A DNA stretch of 64,000 nucleotides from Xiphias gladius (Eukaryota > Chordata > Actinopteri > Istiophoriformes > Xiphiidae): the NCBI RefSeq assembly GCF_016859285.1, contig NC_053404.1:21014105-21078104 (forward strand), read 5' to 3'. Made by a program: the position numbers and the translations under genes. The notes beneath the pieces are model-generated. The model worked only from the letters and a program-made list of their open reading frames with translations. It was not told where the DNA came from and did no database searches. Below are positions 20,050 through 33,515 of the stretch, piece by piece; position 1 is the first letter of the stretch; each line of letters begins with the position of its first letter.

Positions 20050-23000
20050 CTAGAGTGGGAATAAAACAAAAGACTGCTATGGCCACACACACGAAGAGCC
20101 TACAAAACACGAGACAAAATCATGAGCCGCTCCTCACGATGGCTCGGCCACATGCGGAAAGAGAAAAGACCCTCTACTCCCCCCTGCTTTGCCCCCCCTT
20201 TCCCTCCTCCTTTTTCCCCTCCCCTGCCCAGAATAGCAAATATGAAGGAGCTCACATGTCCCTGCCACTCAACAGGGGGCTGCACACTACTTTATGTGTG
20301 TGTATTTGTGCGTATGAATGTATGTGGAAGCCCTAGTTAGGCTACAGTTTGAGAGGGGTCAGCACATGGCCCAGCAGCCACCAATCCCAGCAGTGCTGCA
20401 GCAGTGTCCACTCCTCCTCCCTCCCTCCTTCCCTGAAAATCCCCCATCCTCCCTCCTTCCTTCCATCCCACCATTCACTTCTCTTTCCCTCCCACTGATA
20501 CCTTTCTGTTTCACTTACATCAGTTTTGCTCTCGCTGCTTTAGCTTCCCCCTCCCAACCTCCTCCCTGTCTCCCCTGACAAGGCCACTGCCCCCCGAGCC
20601 CCAGGCATGCCTGAGTGGCTATCTGGGCCCCAACAATCACACAGATTATTCTGCCTTTGTGAATAGGTTAAGGACTGGAAACACGGGCCTCAAGATGACT
20701 TAAGAGCAGAGGCTCAATTGTCTTTTTTTAAATAAAACATTTATATAACAATTACTTTTTCAATATTGTTATTTCTGTTGTTATTTTTGTGAACTCTGCA
20801 CATACAACAACTATTGCATGTTTGTCCATCCTGAAAAATCTCTCCCCTTTTGCCTTCCGGGTTTCTTCATTTTTCCTTCTTATTCAGGTTCTTCCTTATC
20901 CAAATTGAGGGGTTACGGATAGAGTGTGTCATATGGTGCACAGATACTGAAGCCCTTTAAAAGGAGGGTGTTTGTGTATGAATGTATGTGGAATTTATGA
21001 ATTTTGAGCGCCATAAATAAAAATGACTTAGATTTTCCGAACATATTTTGGTTTTCAGGCTGGAATCTTACAGTGAAGTTGATTCTAAATTCATCTATGT
21101 AGAACAGCGACTGTGCTGTATAGTTATGTTATTTTAGGTGTATAAATGCTGCAGGTGTCTGTGTGTGTGGTGAGATTAATGGTACAGTACCTGGTAGAAG
21201 TAGTAGTATCCAGGACCTAGCGCTCCGAGCGTTAACTGCACCTGTAGATCAGCTGGACACAGTTGACTCTGGTATGACGTCATGTGACTCGGGCTGGTGG
21301 GTAACTGAACAGGAAGAGCGCTGCCACGGTCAATGATCACCACGGAGATTGGCAGGGGGAGCGACGGAGAGAAGGAAATGAGTCAAAACACCAGCTGGCA
21401 TGATGGAAACACTGCAACAACTAGATTACTCAGTATGGACTAAAACTGCAACTGTCCCGGTAAATACTGCAGGCTGACTCGCTGTAAACAACAGAGCCAT
21501 GATCTTAAATTTGTTTGTGATAAGCAGATGCCATTGTATCTGCTTATCACAGATAATGCCAGTCATTATCTAATACACCCACAGAGGCCTTTCACTAATG
21601 ACTACTTTCATTACTCATAAAACTTTTATTAATCAGATAACAATTAGCCATATAAATATCAAAATAAAGGCAGATGTCAATCACAGTTTACCAGAGCTGA
21701 ATATTATAGCTTCACATAGTTTTACAAACACCTGAATAATCTAAAATAAACCATTTGATATCGAACCTGGAGAAAAAAAAAAAAAAAAAATTCAAAGCAA
21801 GCAGTTCAAACTGATAAAACTTTAAACAAAATAAAATTACTGATATTTAGCTTTTTTAGATATTTAAAATTAAACTGCGACAGTGTTGATAATCATCAAC
21901 ATTGTTTACTGAGCAAAAACGACAAAAGTTTGCTGGCTCATGCTTCTAGAATGATAGTTGTTGCCACCTTGGGCTCTGGGAAATAGTGACAGACATTTTT
22001 TAATTACTTTCTGACATTTCATTGACTCAACAATAAATCAAAAATAAATAAAAAAATCACCACATTTGCTCTCATTCACTCTGCTGTAATATAACAAGGT
22101 GACGACAGAAACTGACCTGACTGAATAAAACAACCATATGAAAGCAATCATCTGAACAAACTTAACTGCCAACTTTTCTTTAGAAATGATGTTAAATGGA
22201 CATCGTGCAGTGTATGCGGAGGCGATAAAAATCACAAACCCTAACCTCTGTACATTGCTGGAAAACAGTTTACTTTATACACCTGTACATTTGACATGAT
22301 TCAGATAACATTTATCATTTACTACCCTACAGGGGCTATTAACCTTAATGAGATGCTGTATATTGTAGGGGTGCAACTAATGATTATTTTCGATAGCGAT
22401 TCATCTACAAATAATTTTCTCAATTAATCGTTTGGTCTATGAAATGTCAGGGAAAGGTGAAAAGTATCCGTCCCAGGTCCTCAGTGTCCAAGGTAACACT
22501 TTCAAATGCCTTGTTTCGTCCGACAAACTGTCCAAAACTGATCTGGCCTAGCTTTGTTGACACTAACTGTATTAAAGGACAACATTTTCCTAAGAGTTGG
22601 ATTGAAAAAACTTCCCAAGTTTTCTTTCAATATGTTCAAAATAAGTAAACCGAGTCAGTAAAATAAAAGTATAAGTAAAATAATACCTCAGCATCCACTG
22701 CACAAACCTGATTTCCACTGCATTTTATTAAGTTTAGCTTGGGGCTATTTATTCATATTATACACAGTATATCACGTTTCACCATATATGATATTATATA
22801 TAATTCCTATCTTGCACTTCACTGTAATTTCTTAGTCTCCTGTTTTTTCTGTTTTATTCTATTTTAGCTTATTGTTATCCTCTATTTTCTTTTACTTAAT
22901 AAATCCTATATCAATTTAAATGAATATCAATCCCATGTAAATGTCTTTCTGTACTGTCTCGTGTTTATTTTCTTAATAGCTCATATGTTTAATGTAAAGC

Positions 23001-23300
23001 ACTTTTGACTGCCTTGGCGCTGAAAGGTGCCTTACAAATACACTTGGCTGGGTTCGGTCAGAGTATGGAGGTCACAGACGGAGGCCTTGTTGATCTTTAT
23101 CACGCGTGACCTTTGTAAAGTTAACACTGAACTTTATTACACGCCGTTCCACGATTTCAATATAAACCGAACATCCTAACCGTCACGAAGGGAGGATTTA
23201 CTGCAGCACTGTTGTGTTGGACTGGACTAGTTTTAGCCCGGTGTGCCTAATAAACTGCCGACTGAGTGTGTGATTCAGGTACATACTCTTTTTGGGTCCT
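20050..23300 (-). other. larp4-like 5' intron (probable)
   Basis: I found no coding exon here. The stretch is mostly AT-rich. It contains a C/T-rich block (20160-20580), an A-run (21770-21790) and one dispersed repeat copy (22368-22560). Other 5' UTR exons could lie within it, for example ending at the donor-like CAG|GTACTG near 21190 on the minus strand. Confidence 0.5.
22368..22560 (+). repeat. dispersed repeat family 1, 5' part
   Basis: This runs from 'gggtgcaactaatgattatt' through 'gaaatgtcagggaaaggtga' to 'gacaaactgtccaaaac'. It lies in the larp4-like 5' intron. Confidence 0.7.
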
Positions 23301-24260
23301 TTCTACTTTCCCACAGCTGCTATTAACCTTAACGAGATTCTGGTACCTCGTTTCACATCGCTTTCAAATCGATGTCGGATTGAGTTGGCTCGGCTAAATG
23401 ACAACCCCCGGACCGGTAGCTAGTCAGTTGTCACTGGTCTCAGGGTCCGTCCGAACTTTTCCGACACCAACTGATTGTCAATGCCGACCCGGCTAGCTAA
23501 CGCCTACCTTTCCCGAGCATTTGCCAGCGAACTCTGCGAAGCTAGGTCAACTTTTCTGACATTCAAATCCCGACTCCCGTTAGGAGCGACTGAGCCGCGG
23601 TTTTCTGCTCCATTTTTCCTCTTAAAAAAAAAAACAACAACAAAATAAAACATCTTGTGTTACCTTAGAGGACGCCCCCGTCGTTCACTCGGCTAACGTT
23701 AGACCGTCTTCCCGGCAGCAAGCCTTACAACCTGAATTAACCTCCTGCTGATTAGCTTTTAGTTGGAGTCGTTCGGTGAGGAAAAAACAAACAAACAAAC
23801 AAACAAACGGAAAACCGAGTAAAGCTCACTTGCGTAGGTCAAAGCCAACTTAACCGAGCTGATAACCTCTTGTCTTGGCGAAAAGCGGCGGCGGCCAACC
23901 GGTCCTCCAATCATCCAATCATCCGCCTGCCGTTGGCTAGTTAACGTCCGTAAATCGAACGATAACAATAACGTCGCGGAGGCTAACGGCCGCGGCTAAC
24001 GCGGCTCGGCCTTTCCGTCGGTCGTGCCGCTGACCGTGACACGGGAAACCTCACCTGTCACCCTCCCTCCGCTGGCCCGAAAAACTCGGACCTGGTTTCC
24101 CGGCTTCCCCCTGTGGGCCTTAGTCCGCGTTTGCTTCGGCAAGTCCGCCCGTTAGCGCTACTTTCCCGACCGTACACAAACTCTGCAGTTGCCATGGAGA
24201 CCGCACGCCGCCACCGAAACCTGATCGCGGCCAATATTTTAAATCGCGGCCCGGAGCAGT
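23300..24260 (-). promoter_or_regulatory. CpG island, probable promoter and 5' UTR exon of the larp4-like gene
   Basis: CpG-dense DNA is surrounded by AT-rich sequence. On the minus strand a consensus donor (GACAG|GTGAGG) ends a candidate non-coding first exon at 24055. The next acceptor in this orientation with a good pyrimidine tract is the one at 20050, 10 nt before the larp4-like ATG. No initiation site can be pinned. The gabrr3 3' UTR ends only about 300-500 bases upstream. Confidence 0.5.
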
Positions 24261-24576
24261 GAAAGGTCTTAAGTTCATAATTAATTTGCAACTGAATCTC
24301 CAACTCATTACAGAATATTTAAACACCATAAATGTTTCATTTTCAGCATTTAAGTCTTCGGCATTGATTACATTTCACAACAAGGCCCTTCGGTTGTTGT
24401 TGTTTTTGTTTTGTTTTTTAGCATTCAAACGATCCCAACCTGCCTTTACCCCCTATAAGGACTCAGAAAAAACACTGGATTCACGAGCGAGGCCGGTAAC
24501 GTCTGTGTCCTCGGCGGTACCGCGGCCACGGCCGCAGAGAGTCAGTCCGTGAACATCCCGGTGAACAAGATGCAGA

Positions 24577-25102
24577 TTTAATGAGAAAGAAAAAATCAAT
24601 GACATGACACGTACAGTAGTTGGTTTGCTCCAATCACAACTTTCGTCAAAGAAAAAGAAAAAGAAAGACAGAGCAGGATGTTTGTCAAACATCTGCAGGT
24701 AAATGCTCTTCCCCGGAGCCGAGGGGTTCAACGTAAGTCTACAAACCATTAAGATAAAGATGGTGCACAGAAAGAGGAGTCACATGTACAGGTGATTAAA
24801 AAAAACAAGTCAGGCTTCGTTGCTCTCCCAGTCCCAGTCCCAGTCCCGGGATCCATCGCGGTGACACCGTGCACGACTGGAGAGTTCCGGCTCGGGCCGA
24901 GGGACTCGAGCGCTCCTATCTCGAGCCTCCCCTGCAAAGAACGCGATTAGTGACGAAGCCGGCGACGAATGCGTGAACCGGGGCAGTGAAGCGGCTCTGG
25001 AGCCCCGCGGAGAAGGAGGGATCCTCCGGCCCGCTTCCCCGACTCAGCACGGTCGGACTCGGTCGGGGGCGCCGCAGTCCGTGGAGAGCTTGCGGCGCTG
25101 GA
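24577..25102 (-). other. gabrr3: gabrr3 3' UTR with ATTAAA polyadenylation signal
   Basis: The stretch follows the TGA at 25105-25103. ATTAAA on the minus strand (24577-24582) is the most suitable signal before the larp4-like CpG island. No plus-strand gene was seen; the open frames here have no resemblance to any family. Confidence 0.5.
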
Positions 25103-28100
25103 TCAAGAGTACAGGCTCCAGTAGATGGTGTTGAAGAGCAGGTAGGACAGAGGGAAGGCCAGGCGGGAGTACGAGTCGATCATGTAGCTGTTGCTGAGCA
25201 GCAGGTCCACGTTTTCTCGCAGCGACCGCTCCGGGCGGAGGCGAGTTCCCTCCGCGGGGCGAATGTCCGGGGTCTGGGCCGGAGCGGCGCGGGCGTCAGG
25301 GGTCAGGGTCGGCGCCGCGCCGGGGAACGGCGTCAGCTCGATGTCATTGTCGTGGAAGCAGCCGTCGAAGGCCATCGCCTGGCTGGCGTTGAAGGTGGAC
25401 GGGATCTGAAAGGGGGAGGGCAAGCATTAGGTCACATGCGGTTGACGCCGTTCTGTAATGTCTATTTATTGTTTATTTATTGTTTATTTATTGTTTATTT
25501 TTTGTTTATTCGGGCAACCGCGCCCCCAGACTCCACCAGAGCATGTCTACTCGTCTTCAGGTGAAACGGGGGGGTTAGGGGGTGAGTCAGCGGTTGCTCT
25601 AGCGTGACTTTTTCCCCACATGCTGCGGGCTGGTGGAGGTTGGTGCCGGTGGCGTCGTGCCTGTGTTTGACCACTAGAGTGAGATGCAGTGCAGGGTATG
25701 AGTTGGCTGATTCCCTGCTACCCCTGCGATTCCCTCCCCGTCCCGCCAGCCTGTTGCTGTGTGGTGCAATAACCCCCCCCCCCGTCCCCGTCCCCCGCGC
25801 CGACCTTCCCCCTCTTCATCTTCCTCATCTCCTCCAGCGTGGTGCAGTAGTTCACCGCCGCGTACTCGATGACGGACAGGAAGACAAACAGGAAGCTGGT
25901 CCACAGGTAGATGTCCACTGCTTTCACGTACGACACCTGGACACACGGAGACAACGTGCACAAATCCTCAAGCACGACACACTGAATACACACATACAGA
26001 ATGAAAAGGTAAGAGGCTGATGGGACCGGGGGGGGGTTCTACATTAAAACTTAAAATTCTGCAGGTGGATCCTCTTCAGTGCACGTTCGCTTTTTTTTCT
26101 CGTGGTTTGAGTCTTTTTAACGACACGTTTCTGTGATTCGAGGTGTTGCTGTACATTTGCATATTTGTTGGATTAATCAAATTATAATCTTTATGATAAA
26201 TAAATTTTTTTTTTTTATTGCACAGAACCAAAATTAAGTAGCGTAGTCTTTCAAATAAGGCCACAAATTAAAATTAGCAAATGATGAAAGCTACTCTGTC
26301 GGCAAATAAAATACATTTAAACTGGACCATATGAATATTAAGGTGAAACAAAGTCCAGTAAAATGTAAAAGTAACTCTGCCAACCTTATTTCTGAAAGCA
26401 AGTTTTTTCAGAGCCTCTAGTCCCCGACCGCATTTGGCCCCTTTGACCCACAAGCTTTAAGTCTGGACTCGGGAACGGACAAGCGGTCTCTGCTTGAGGA
26501 TCCCAGTGGACGTCTGGACTAATAAGGGGCTAAAAACTTTGAAATACCATGAGGAGCAAGGCCATGAGGGGCCTTACAGGTCATCGGTAAGATCTTAAAA
26601 TCTGTCCTGAGGGTTGCTTCAGGACCCTGAGAGCCCGGATGCACAGAGGTCTACTCTACCTGAAGGCCCGCTGAGCCCACACGGCTGTTACCTGAGGCAT
26701 GGAGGAGGACACCCCGGTGATGATGGTGGACATCGTGAGCACCGTGGTTATACCTGCAGGACCAGAAAGCAGGGGGTTGTGTTTTTGAATCGCAGCGCGT
26801 GCGTCTTCAGGCATAACATCACCTCTGACATTTAGTGGGTCCTTTTTACAGAACGCCTCCGAAAATCACACGGAGTTTGGTGCGGGTTTTATGACAAAAA
26901 CCAAGACTGTTTCAGCATCTTTAGAAAGATTCCTCCACCTCAAATCCTCCCAAAACCACCGTCGATGGTGTCTAAGATCCTAAGTTCATGCGATTTGGAT
27001 CATTTCAATTCGTGGTGCGATTTATACTGATACAGCGGGCAAAAAGCAGAAGGAACAGAACAATATTTTTCTGTTTTAAAAGACTCGTTTGAAATGTATT
27101 TAAAAATGAATGTATCAATAATTACTTTACTTTTAAGTTAAGCTTATTCCAGACCCCAGTGCGACTGAAAAACAAGTATTTGTTCAGCTTAGAATAGCTG
27201 GAGCTTGCAGTTATTTTCTGCTTTTCTTTTTAACTTTCGTGTTGAAGTGCTACTGCTTTTCAAGCAACCTATTTAAAAGAGTGATACAAAGGAACACAAC
27301 AAAGATCTTTTTCGTATGCAAACATAATATTTAATGTAGCATGTTCTCTGTAAATGCACCTGCTGTCTGTCTCTGTGCTACACTGTGGGGGGGGGGGTAC
27401 ATTTCTGTTCACACATTCCTATTATGGGGAGTCACGTCACACTTGGGGACAAAAAGCTGATCCCCCACAAAGTAAATCCTGAAATTTTAGGGATGCGACT
27501 TGGTTTGTGGCAATGTTGATGTTCAGTCTTACCCAGAGAGACTCGTGCTGGAACAGCCCTCCTGTCAATCCAGAAGGAGACCCAGGACAGAACCACCATC
27601 AGCATGGTGGGGAAGTACGTCTGCAGCATGAAGAAGAAGATGTGCCTCCGAAGGATGAAATTAATGAACAGGCGATTGTACCATCCTGACAAAAAGAGAC
27701 CAGGGAGACGCTGATTTTTAACGTCTCGTTGGGACGACACCTGCTGCTCTAACAGCCTCCACTCTTCTGGGTTTACTCCTTCCACCAGACCTTGAACCTG
27801 TCTGCAGGGATTTGCTCCCATTCAGACACAGGAGCATTAGTGAGGTCCGGCACTGATGTCGGGTGTGATAAGATCTGGCTCACGGTCGGTGTTCCAGTTC
27901 ACCTTAAAGGTGTTAAATGGTTGCAAGTGTGCAAACAGAGGTGTCCACATACTTTTGACCGCAGGGTAAAAACATGATATGACACACTTACATGATATTG
28001 TATTATTTTCTGTAGCTGCTACTCAGGATTAATTTTTCTATTCAATTTTCAGTAGTGAACTACTTTCTACATCCTTTTGTAAAAAGAAACCTCAGCCCTT

Positions 28101-28295
28101 TCAGTGTGAATTCAGGTTATTAAACTACACACACACACACACACACACACACGGACCGGTGCTACTGTAGAAAGCCAGGCCATTGGAGGCGTGGAAATGC
28201 TCAATGAAGAACTGAGACAACATGATCTCATCCGTCCTCAGAGAGTCGTTCCCATTCTTCCAGTAAAGCATCAGGTCGTTCTCATTGTACGCATC

Positions 28296-28337
<42 letters not shown>

Positions 28338-28630
28338 GAGAGAGGGAGGGAGAAGGAGGTCATCAGTGACATGGAAAACAGGGGGAAGATGAGCAGGGAA
28401 AGAGGAGACAGAGAATGGTTTGTTTTTGTTAGCAGTCGTCTGAAGTTATCCTTCCCATTTGTTGCTGCATACGTTACAGCGGGATTTTTTTTTCCAAACA
28501 CGGAGCAGTCAGCATCGTGTTTTACTGAGAGTGCGCCTTACAGCTCTCCAGCTCCAGCGAGCAGTTCTGCGTGTCCAGAGGGAAGCTGCTGAAGTCCATC
28601 GAGCAGAGGGCTGTAACGGTGACCCTGAAA

Positions 28631-28667
<37 letters not shown>

Positions 28668-31600
28668 CCAGTGTATGAAACAGCTGCCACTACAGTTGTT
28701 CCTGCACTGCAGACAACATTCACCGTGTCCTGCACAGAACTCTCCTGCTGTTACCAAGGAAACCTGAGCATAACTGTCCTCCTCACGTTTTCAATTTCGG
28801 TTGCCCCTATTGGCATGACGTGAAATGCTGATTCTGTAGCTGTCTGGGGGATCACTGAATGACACTACGTGCAGGGCCTTCAGTTGTTGTCAGATTTTAG
28901 TTTGACAAATTTGTCTCCAAGTCCAAAAATAATCTAATCGGTTGCGTTGATGGACAAAAGCAAAGTACAAGCGTTTCAGAGGGTTATGGATTGAAATGAT
29001 ATTAAGTTAGCCAATTGGCAGGCTCAAAGCTGCTTTAGTTAATATTCTTATAGAGAAGAGAGTATATTATTTGGTAGAGAATTATCACCTAAATCTGCAG
29101 TTCACCTCAGCTGTAGCTTTACTGTTTTGGTTCATTTTCCGCGCTCACCTCAACCGCGATCCCAGCAGCAGGCTGCCATTTTCAGAAAAAAAGCTCTATA
29201 AAACCTTTGTACGCCAGCTGCCCGACTCCGCAAGGCAAAGTTAGCGACTAGCTGGTGAACACGGTGGAGCATTTAGGGGCTACAGAGCCAGATATTTCTC
29301 TCAGGAGCTGGTGGAGACCAAAAACAGAGCTGAAAGAGAGGGAGCACTGGACTTAGACTCACCAGCTGGACACAAGCACCACTCAAGGTGAATCATCGTG
29401 CTGCCCTGTAACTGCTGGACGTATGAATAAGCAAATGTCTGCCAACATGTTTGCCATATTAACTTAGAGGCTCATAATATTTTAATGTTGTGTTCACAAC
29501 TTTCTTGTGCTGACCGGAAGTGGCAAAAAAAAAAGTTCTTATTTCAGGTTTAAATGTATGAGTAGCTGGAGAGCTGGTCGATCACATCTGAGAGATGCAT
29601 CACCAAGTAGCCAAAATGGTCCAACAGTGGCCTGAATCCATGCCAGACTCTAGATGCATTGCACCCCAGAATCGACCCAGGTACACTGGTCTGATTTGCT
29701 AACAGATGACTCTCACCAAATCCGGCTGAAGTCTGCACCCCAAAAGCCATGCCTAAGTGTACCTGAAGAGACTCAAGTTTGGCCCCCTAACAACAAACCA
29801 CTGAAGACACACTTTCCCGAACCACTCGCTTATGATAATTCGTTTTCCCTTTTTCGTTGGGGTATGTGGATGGTCACAAGTCTCACGTTGTTATTAAATC
29901 CCAAAAGGCATCAACACCAGTCTTCAGACAAGAACGACTGAACTCAGAAACCATAAAACGGGGTGTAGAGGATATCTTCATTTCTGACAGTTCTACCTCC
30001 ATTTTTAGACACGGCACACAACTTAACCTCTCATGTCTCCAGCCGCGCCTGTCCCGTACCTGACGCTGTAGAGGATGTTTCCGTCGGGGTAAACCCGCAG
30101 CATGATGTTCTCCATGGTGGTGTCGTGGATGAAGGAGCGTTTGGAGTGGACGAAGAAGACGTCAGGAACCCAGATCTTCTTCACCAGTCGAGAGTCAAAC
30201 GTCCTGCTCTGGTTGTTGCGCGACGGAAACGCCAGGCGCTCGTCTTTCCAGTAGTGGCGCAGGTAGAGGGTCATGGTGAAGTCCTGAACAGAAATCAAAG
30301 AAAATCTTGGCTTTGAGTCTCATACTTCTGGATGTGTATCATGGAACATAACAGTCATCGCTGCTCCTACGCTTTGATTTATTTCAGCTCTCTGCTCTTT
30401 AGTGTCTGTGCTCTTCTGTCCTTGACTTCTCCTTTCCTTTTTTGCTTTGTTCCCTCTGACGTTTTATTGCCCTTTGAAGCGTGGATTTGTTTAAAATGAT
30501 GCTAAATAAATTTAAAGAATTAACAAAGGATCTAATCTTACTGTTGTAAACCTCGTGTAAGCACATTTTCCTGGTAACCTGATTGATATTTGTGAGCAAA
30601 GGAGAACAAAGTGAGACGAAAAAAAAAATCCTCATTGGATGGAAGTCCGCCATTTTTTTTTTGTGCAAGCATGTCTGTAATGTTGTGTCAAACTTATTTT
30701 AGGAGTGTTGGGAGCTGAAAAGGTTTATAATCTGGTGTCAGATGGAGGAAACTGACATTCTTCTGCAGCAGCCTGAACTGACCACATGCAGTTTTTTTTT
30801 TTCCCCCCCACTGTTCCCAGTCCAGGCGCCCGTGACAACACCTTCCTCCTCACCATTCATCTCTCTCGGTCGGAGGAACTTGGTGAGGCACTTGTGAGTA
30901 CGTGGCCAGTCGAGGTGAAGGCAGAGCCACCGAGAGGTCAGAAACCAGATGAGGCCAGACCTCGCCTCCACTCAGATTGTTTTTTTTTTCACCACGATCT
31001 TTTTTTAAACCCTCTGAAGTTTCAGCCTATTTTCATGAATTAGTGGTAAATGGAAAAAGCCTGTCACAGGGCACCTTTTCAAGGTTGTTCAAGTCTTCAC
31101 AGAGCCATTATATTCCTGTCTTGTTTTTTTTTTAGTGAAAATAAGGTTTTTGCATATACCTAAAAAAAATTAGTTCGTTTTTTACCCCTTAAAGTTACTT
31201 AGTCGCTTCAATTCAGTTTTATTCTTCATAAGAAAGGTTTAAAGGTATTTCAAGTTAGTTTAAATATCGAATTTAAAACGTGTGAATGTGCCCCGGTGAA
31301 TGTGAAGCAAAAATGGAAAAATTACCTCAGACTCCAAAAGGTTGACTTGAAAAGGATTGTGAAGATATGTACATGAATAGAATGTGCCCCCCCCCACCCA
31401 CACACACACACACACACACAGGTGAACATAGATACAGTAGACTCCCCTATGCAACAGTCACTTTCATATAAACTCAAGCCTTAACAGGTTTGTCTGTCGA
31501 CTCTCCTGCCGTCAAAACGCTGCACGCTGGGGAACTTGGCGAGCAGGGCAGTTTCCGTGCCACATTAACCGGCGGACGGGAAGCGCCCACCCGTCAAAAT

Positions 31601-33347
31601 GTGGCCGAGCCCCAAACGAGGTCTAAAAAATCCGCTGGTTTCTCTTCTCACCATGTTGACCTCCGAGATGCTGTCGATGCTCTCCACCTGCACGTCGATG
31701 CCCACGGGGATGGCTGCGCCTGAAACAACAACAGCAGGGGCACATCACTGGGGGGTTTGGACGTTTTGCAGGGTGCATTTAGGGTCACGAAACTACCAAA
31801 CGCCTCCTCGACAGCGCCAGCTGTCGCGGTACATTACCTGCAGTATTCAGTAAAGAATTGTACAGTGGCTTTCCAGTGTGTCAGCCCCCACGCATATGCT
31901 GTGTGTGAGTTGTATGCGATGTGTGTGATCTAATCTACAGCCTCGGGAAAGCCCGCTACATGACGCCGCGTCCGTTTCACTGGAGGAGTGCTGATGTCCC
32001 AGGACGGCAAGCGCGTTGCTCCAGAGGCCTTTTCCGCCCTTAACAGGAAACACTGGGAAAACTAGGAATAGTTTGTCTACGATCTCATGCCGGGATGTCA
32101 AATATCGGCCCTTCGGCCTGGTCCCATCATCCGTATCGGCCCCTCGAACCACATTCTGCTCAAGCGCTGCTGACAACATCCTTTCGGCCTGGCCACCGGC
32201 TGACCGCGGCATCAACATCTGCCCTCGGGACTCCCCCGCTCCATCCGCCTCATTAGCAGATTAAGCTCGTTTAACCGCTAAACCCCGAACAGCCTGATTT
32301 GTGCACACAAACAGAGTAGAAATAGCTAAACAGCACAAATCCACCACCGCCGCCACCAGGAAACCAGCCTCAGTACCGACTGTTCCCTCCCCCTTTAGCT
32401 CCGCCGCCCCCACAGAGCAAAACATAACCTGGCCGGGTCGGGGGAGGAGGTTTTTGCACCACATGTGTTAACCGGCTGTGAGGATGTTTGGTGGTCTTGT
32501 TCTTCTCTGAACCTCTACTCGGCTAACTTTGGGCTGCAGGCCGAAAAGCGCATTCACCGCGAGCAGGCGGTGGAATGTAACTAAGTACATCTACTCTAAG
32601 TACTGAGCCCACCTGGGGTACTTGTACTCTACTTTATACTTGTACTGTATTACATTTCAGAAGGAACCTTATTGCCCTTTTTACCCCGCTAAGTAAAATA
32701 TTAAAACGCTCTCACATAATAAAAAACAGAACAATACGCTGTAATATCCTATGATAATGAAAAACTGCTGCAGGAATCGTTCTGCACGACGAGCACCGTT
32801 ACTTTTGAGCCTTCTAACTCAATAACCTTTGGACTTTAACTTACTTGTAATGGAGTACTCTGAGGACTACGGCACTTCGACCTCTGCCTCAGCGAGTGGT
32901 CTGGGTGACTCTTCCACGGCTGCCTTTCCAGTCCCCCCCCCCTGCTGTGAGTGGAGGGGCTCATATTATTTTACACCCGCCGGGGGCAGCAGGTAACCTC
33001 TGGATACCTCGTCACGCATTGGCAGCGGGGGGGGGGCAGTGACCTTTCAAAGCAGCAAACCACTCGCCAGAAGCCCGGACTCTAATGCGCTTTGGCCCCT
33101 TTAAGTCCCTCTATAAACATGCGGGGGGAAAAGTGATGTAGCTCGTTTGTCATTTTGTCAATTGTGGTACTGGTGAAATCACTGGGAGCCACTGGTTCCA
33201 TTCATCCCCAGGGCGGACTTATTATCTGCATATCTGTGGGCACGCTTCTGTTTCCAGTTTGTTGTTGTTTTATTTGAACAAGCTCGAAGGCGGAGACATC
33301 AAGACAACGCCAGTGCCTCTGGCCATTTGCTGGTTTTACTGTGCGTA

Positions 33348-33384
<37 letters not shown>

Positions 33385-33475
33385 CCGGTGCTGGTTTACT
33401 GGGTTGCATTCCTGTTTTCACCCTCAAGGACAGCAAGAAAAGAAAAAGTACTCTAAAGTGTCTGTGTTTTTTTTC

Positions 33476-33515
<40 letters not shown>

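Noticed and set aside
24058..24303. 81-codon minus-strand frame in the CpG island
   Set aside because: It overlaps the probable larp4-like non-coding first exon and stops right at the donor. It is more likely 5' UTR than a protein.
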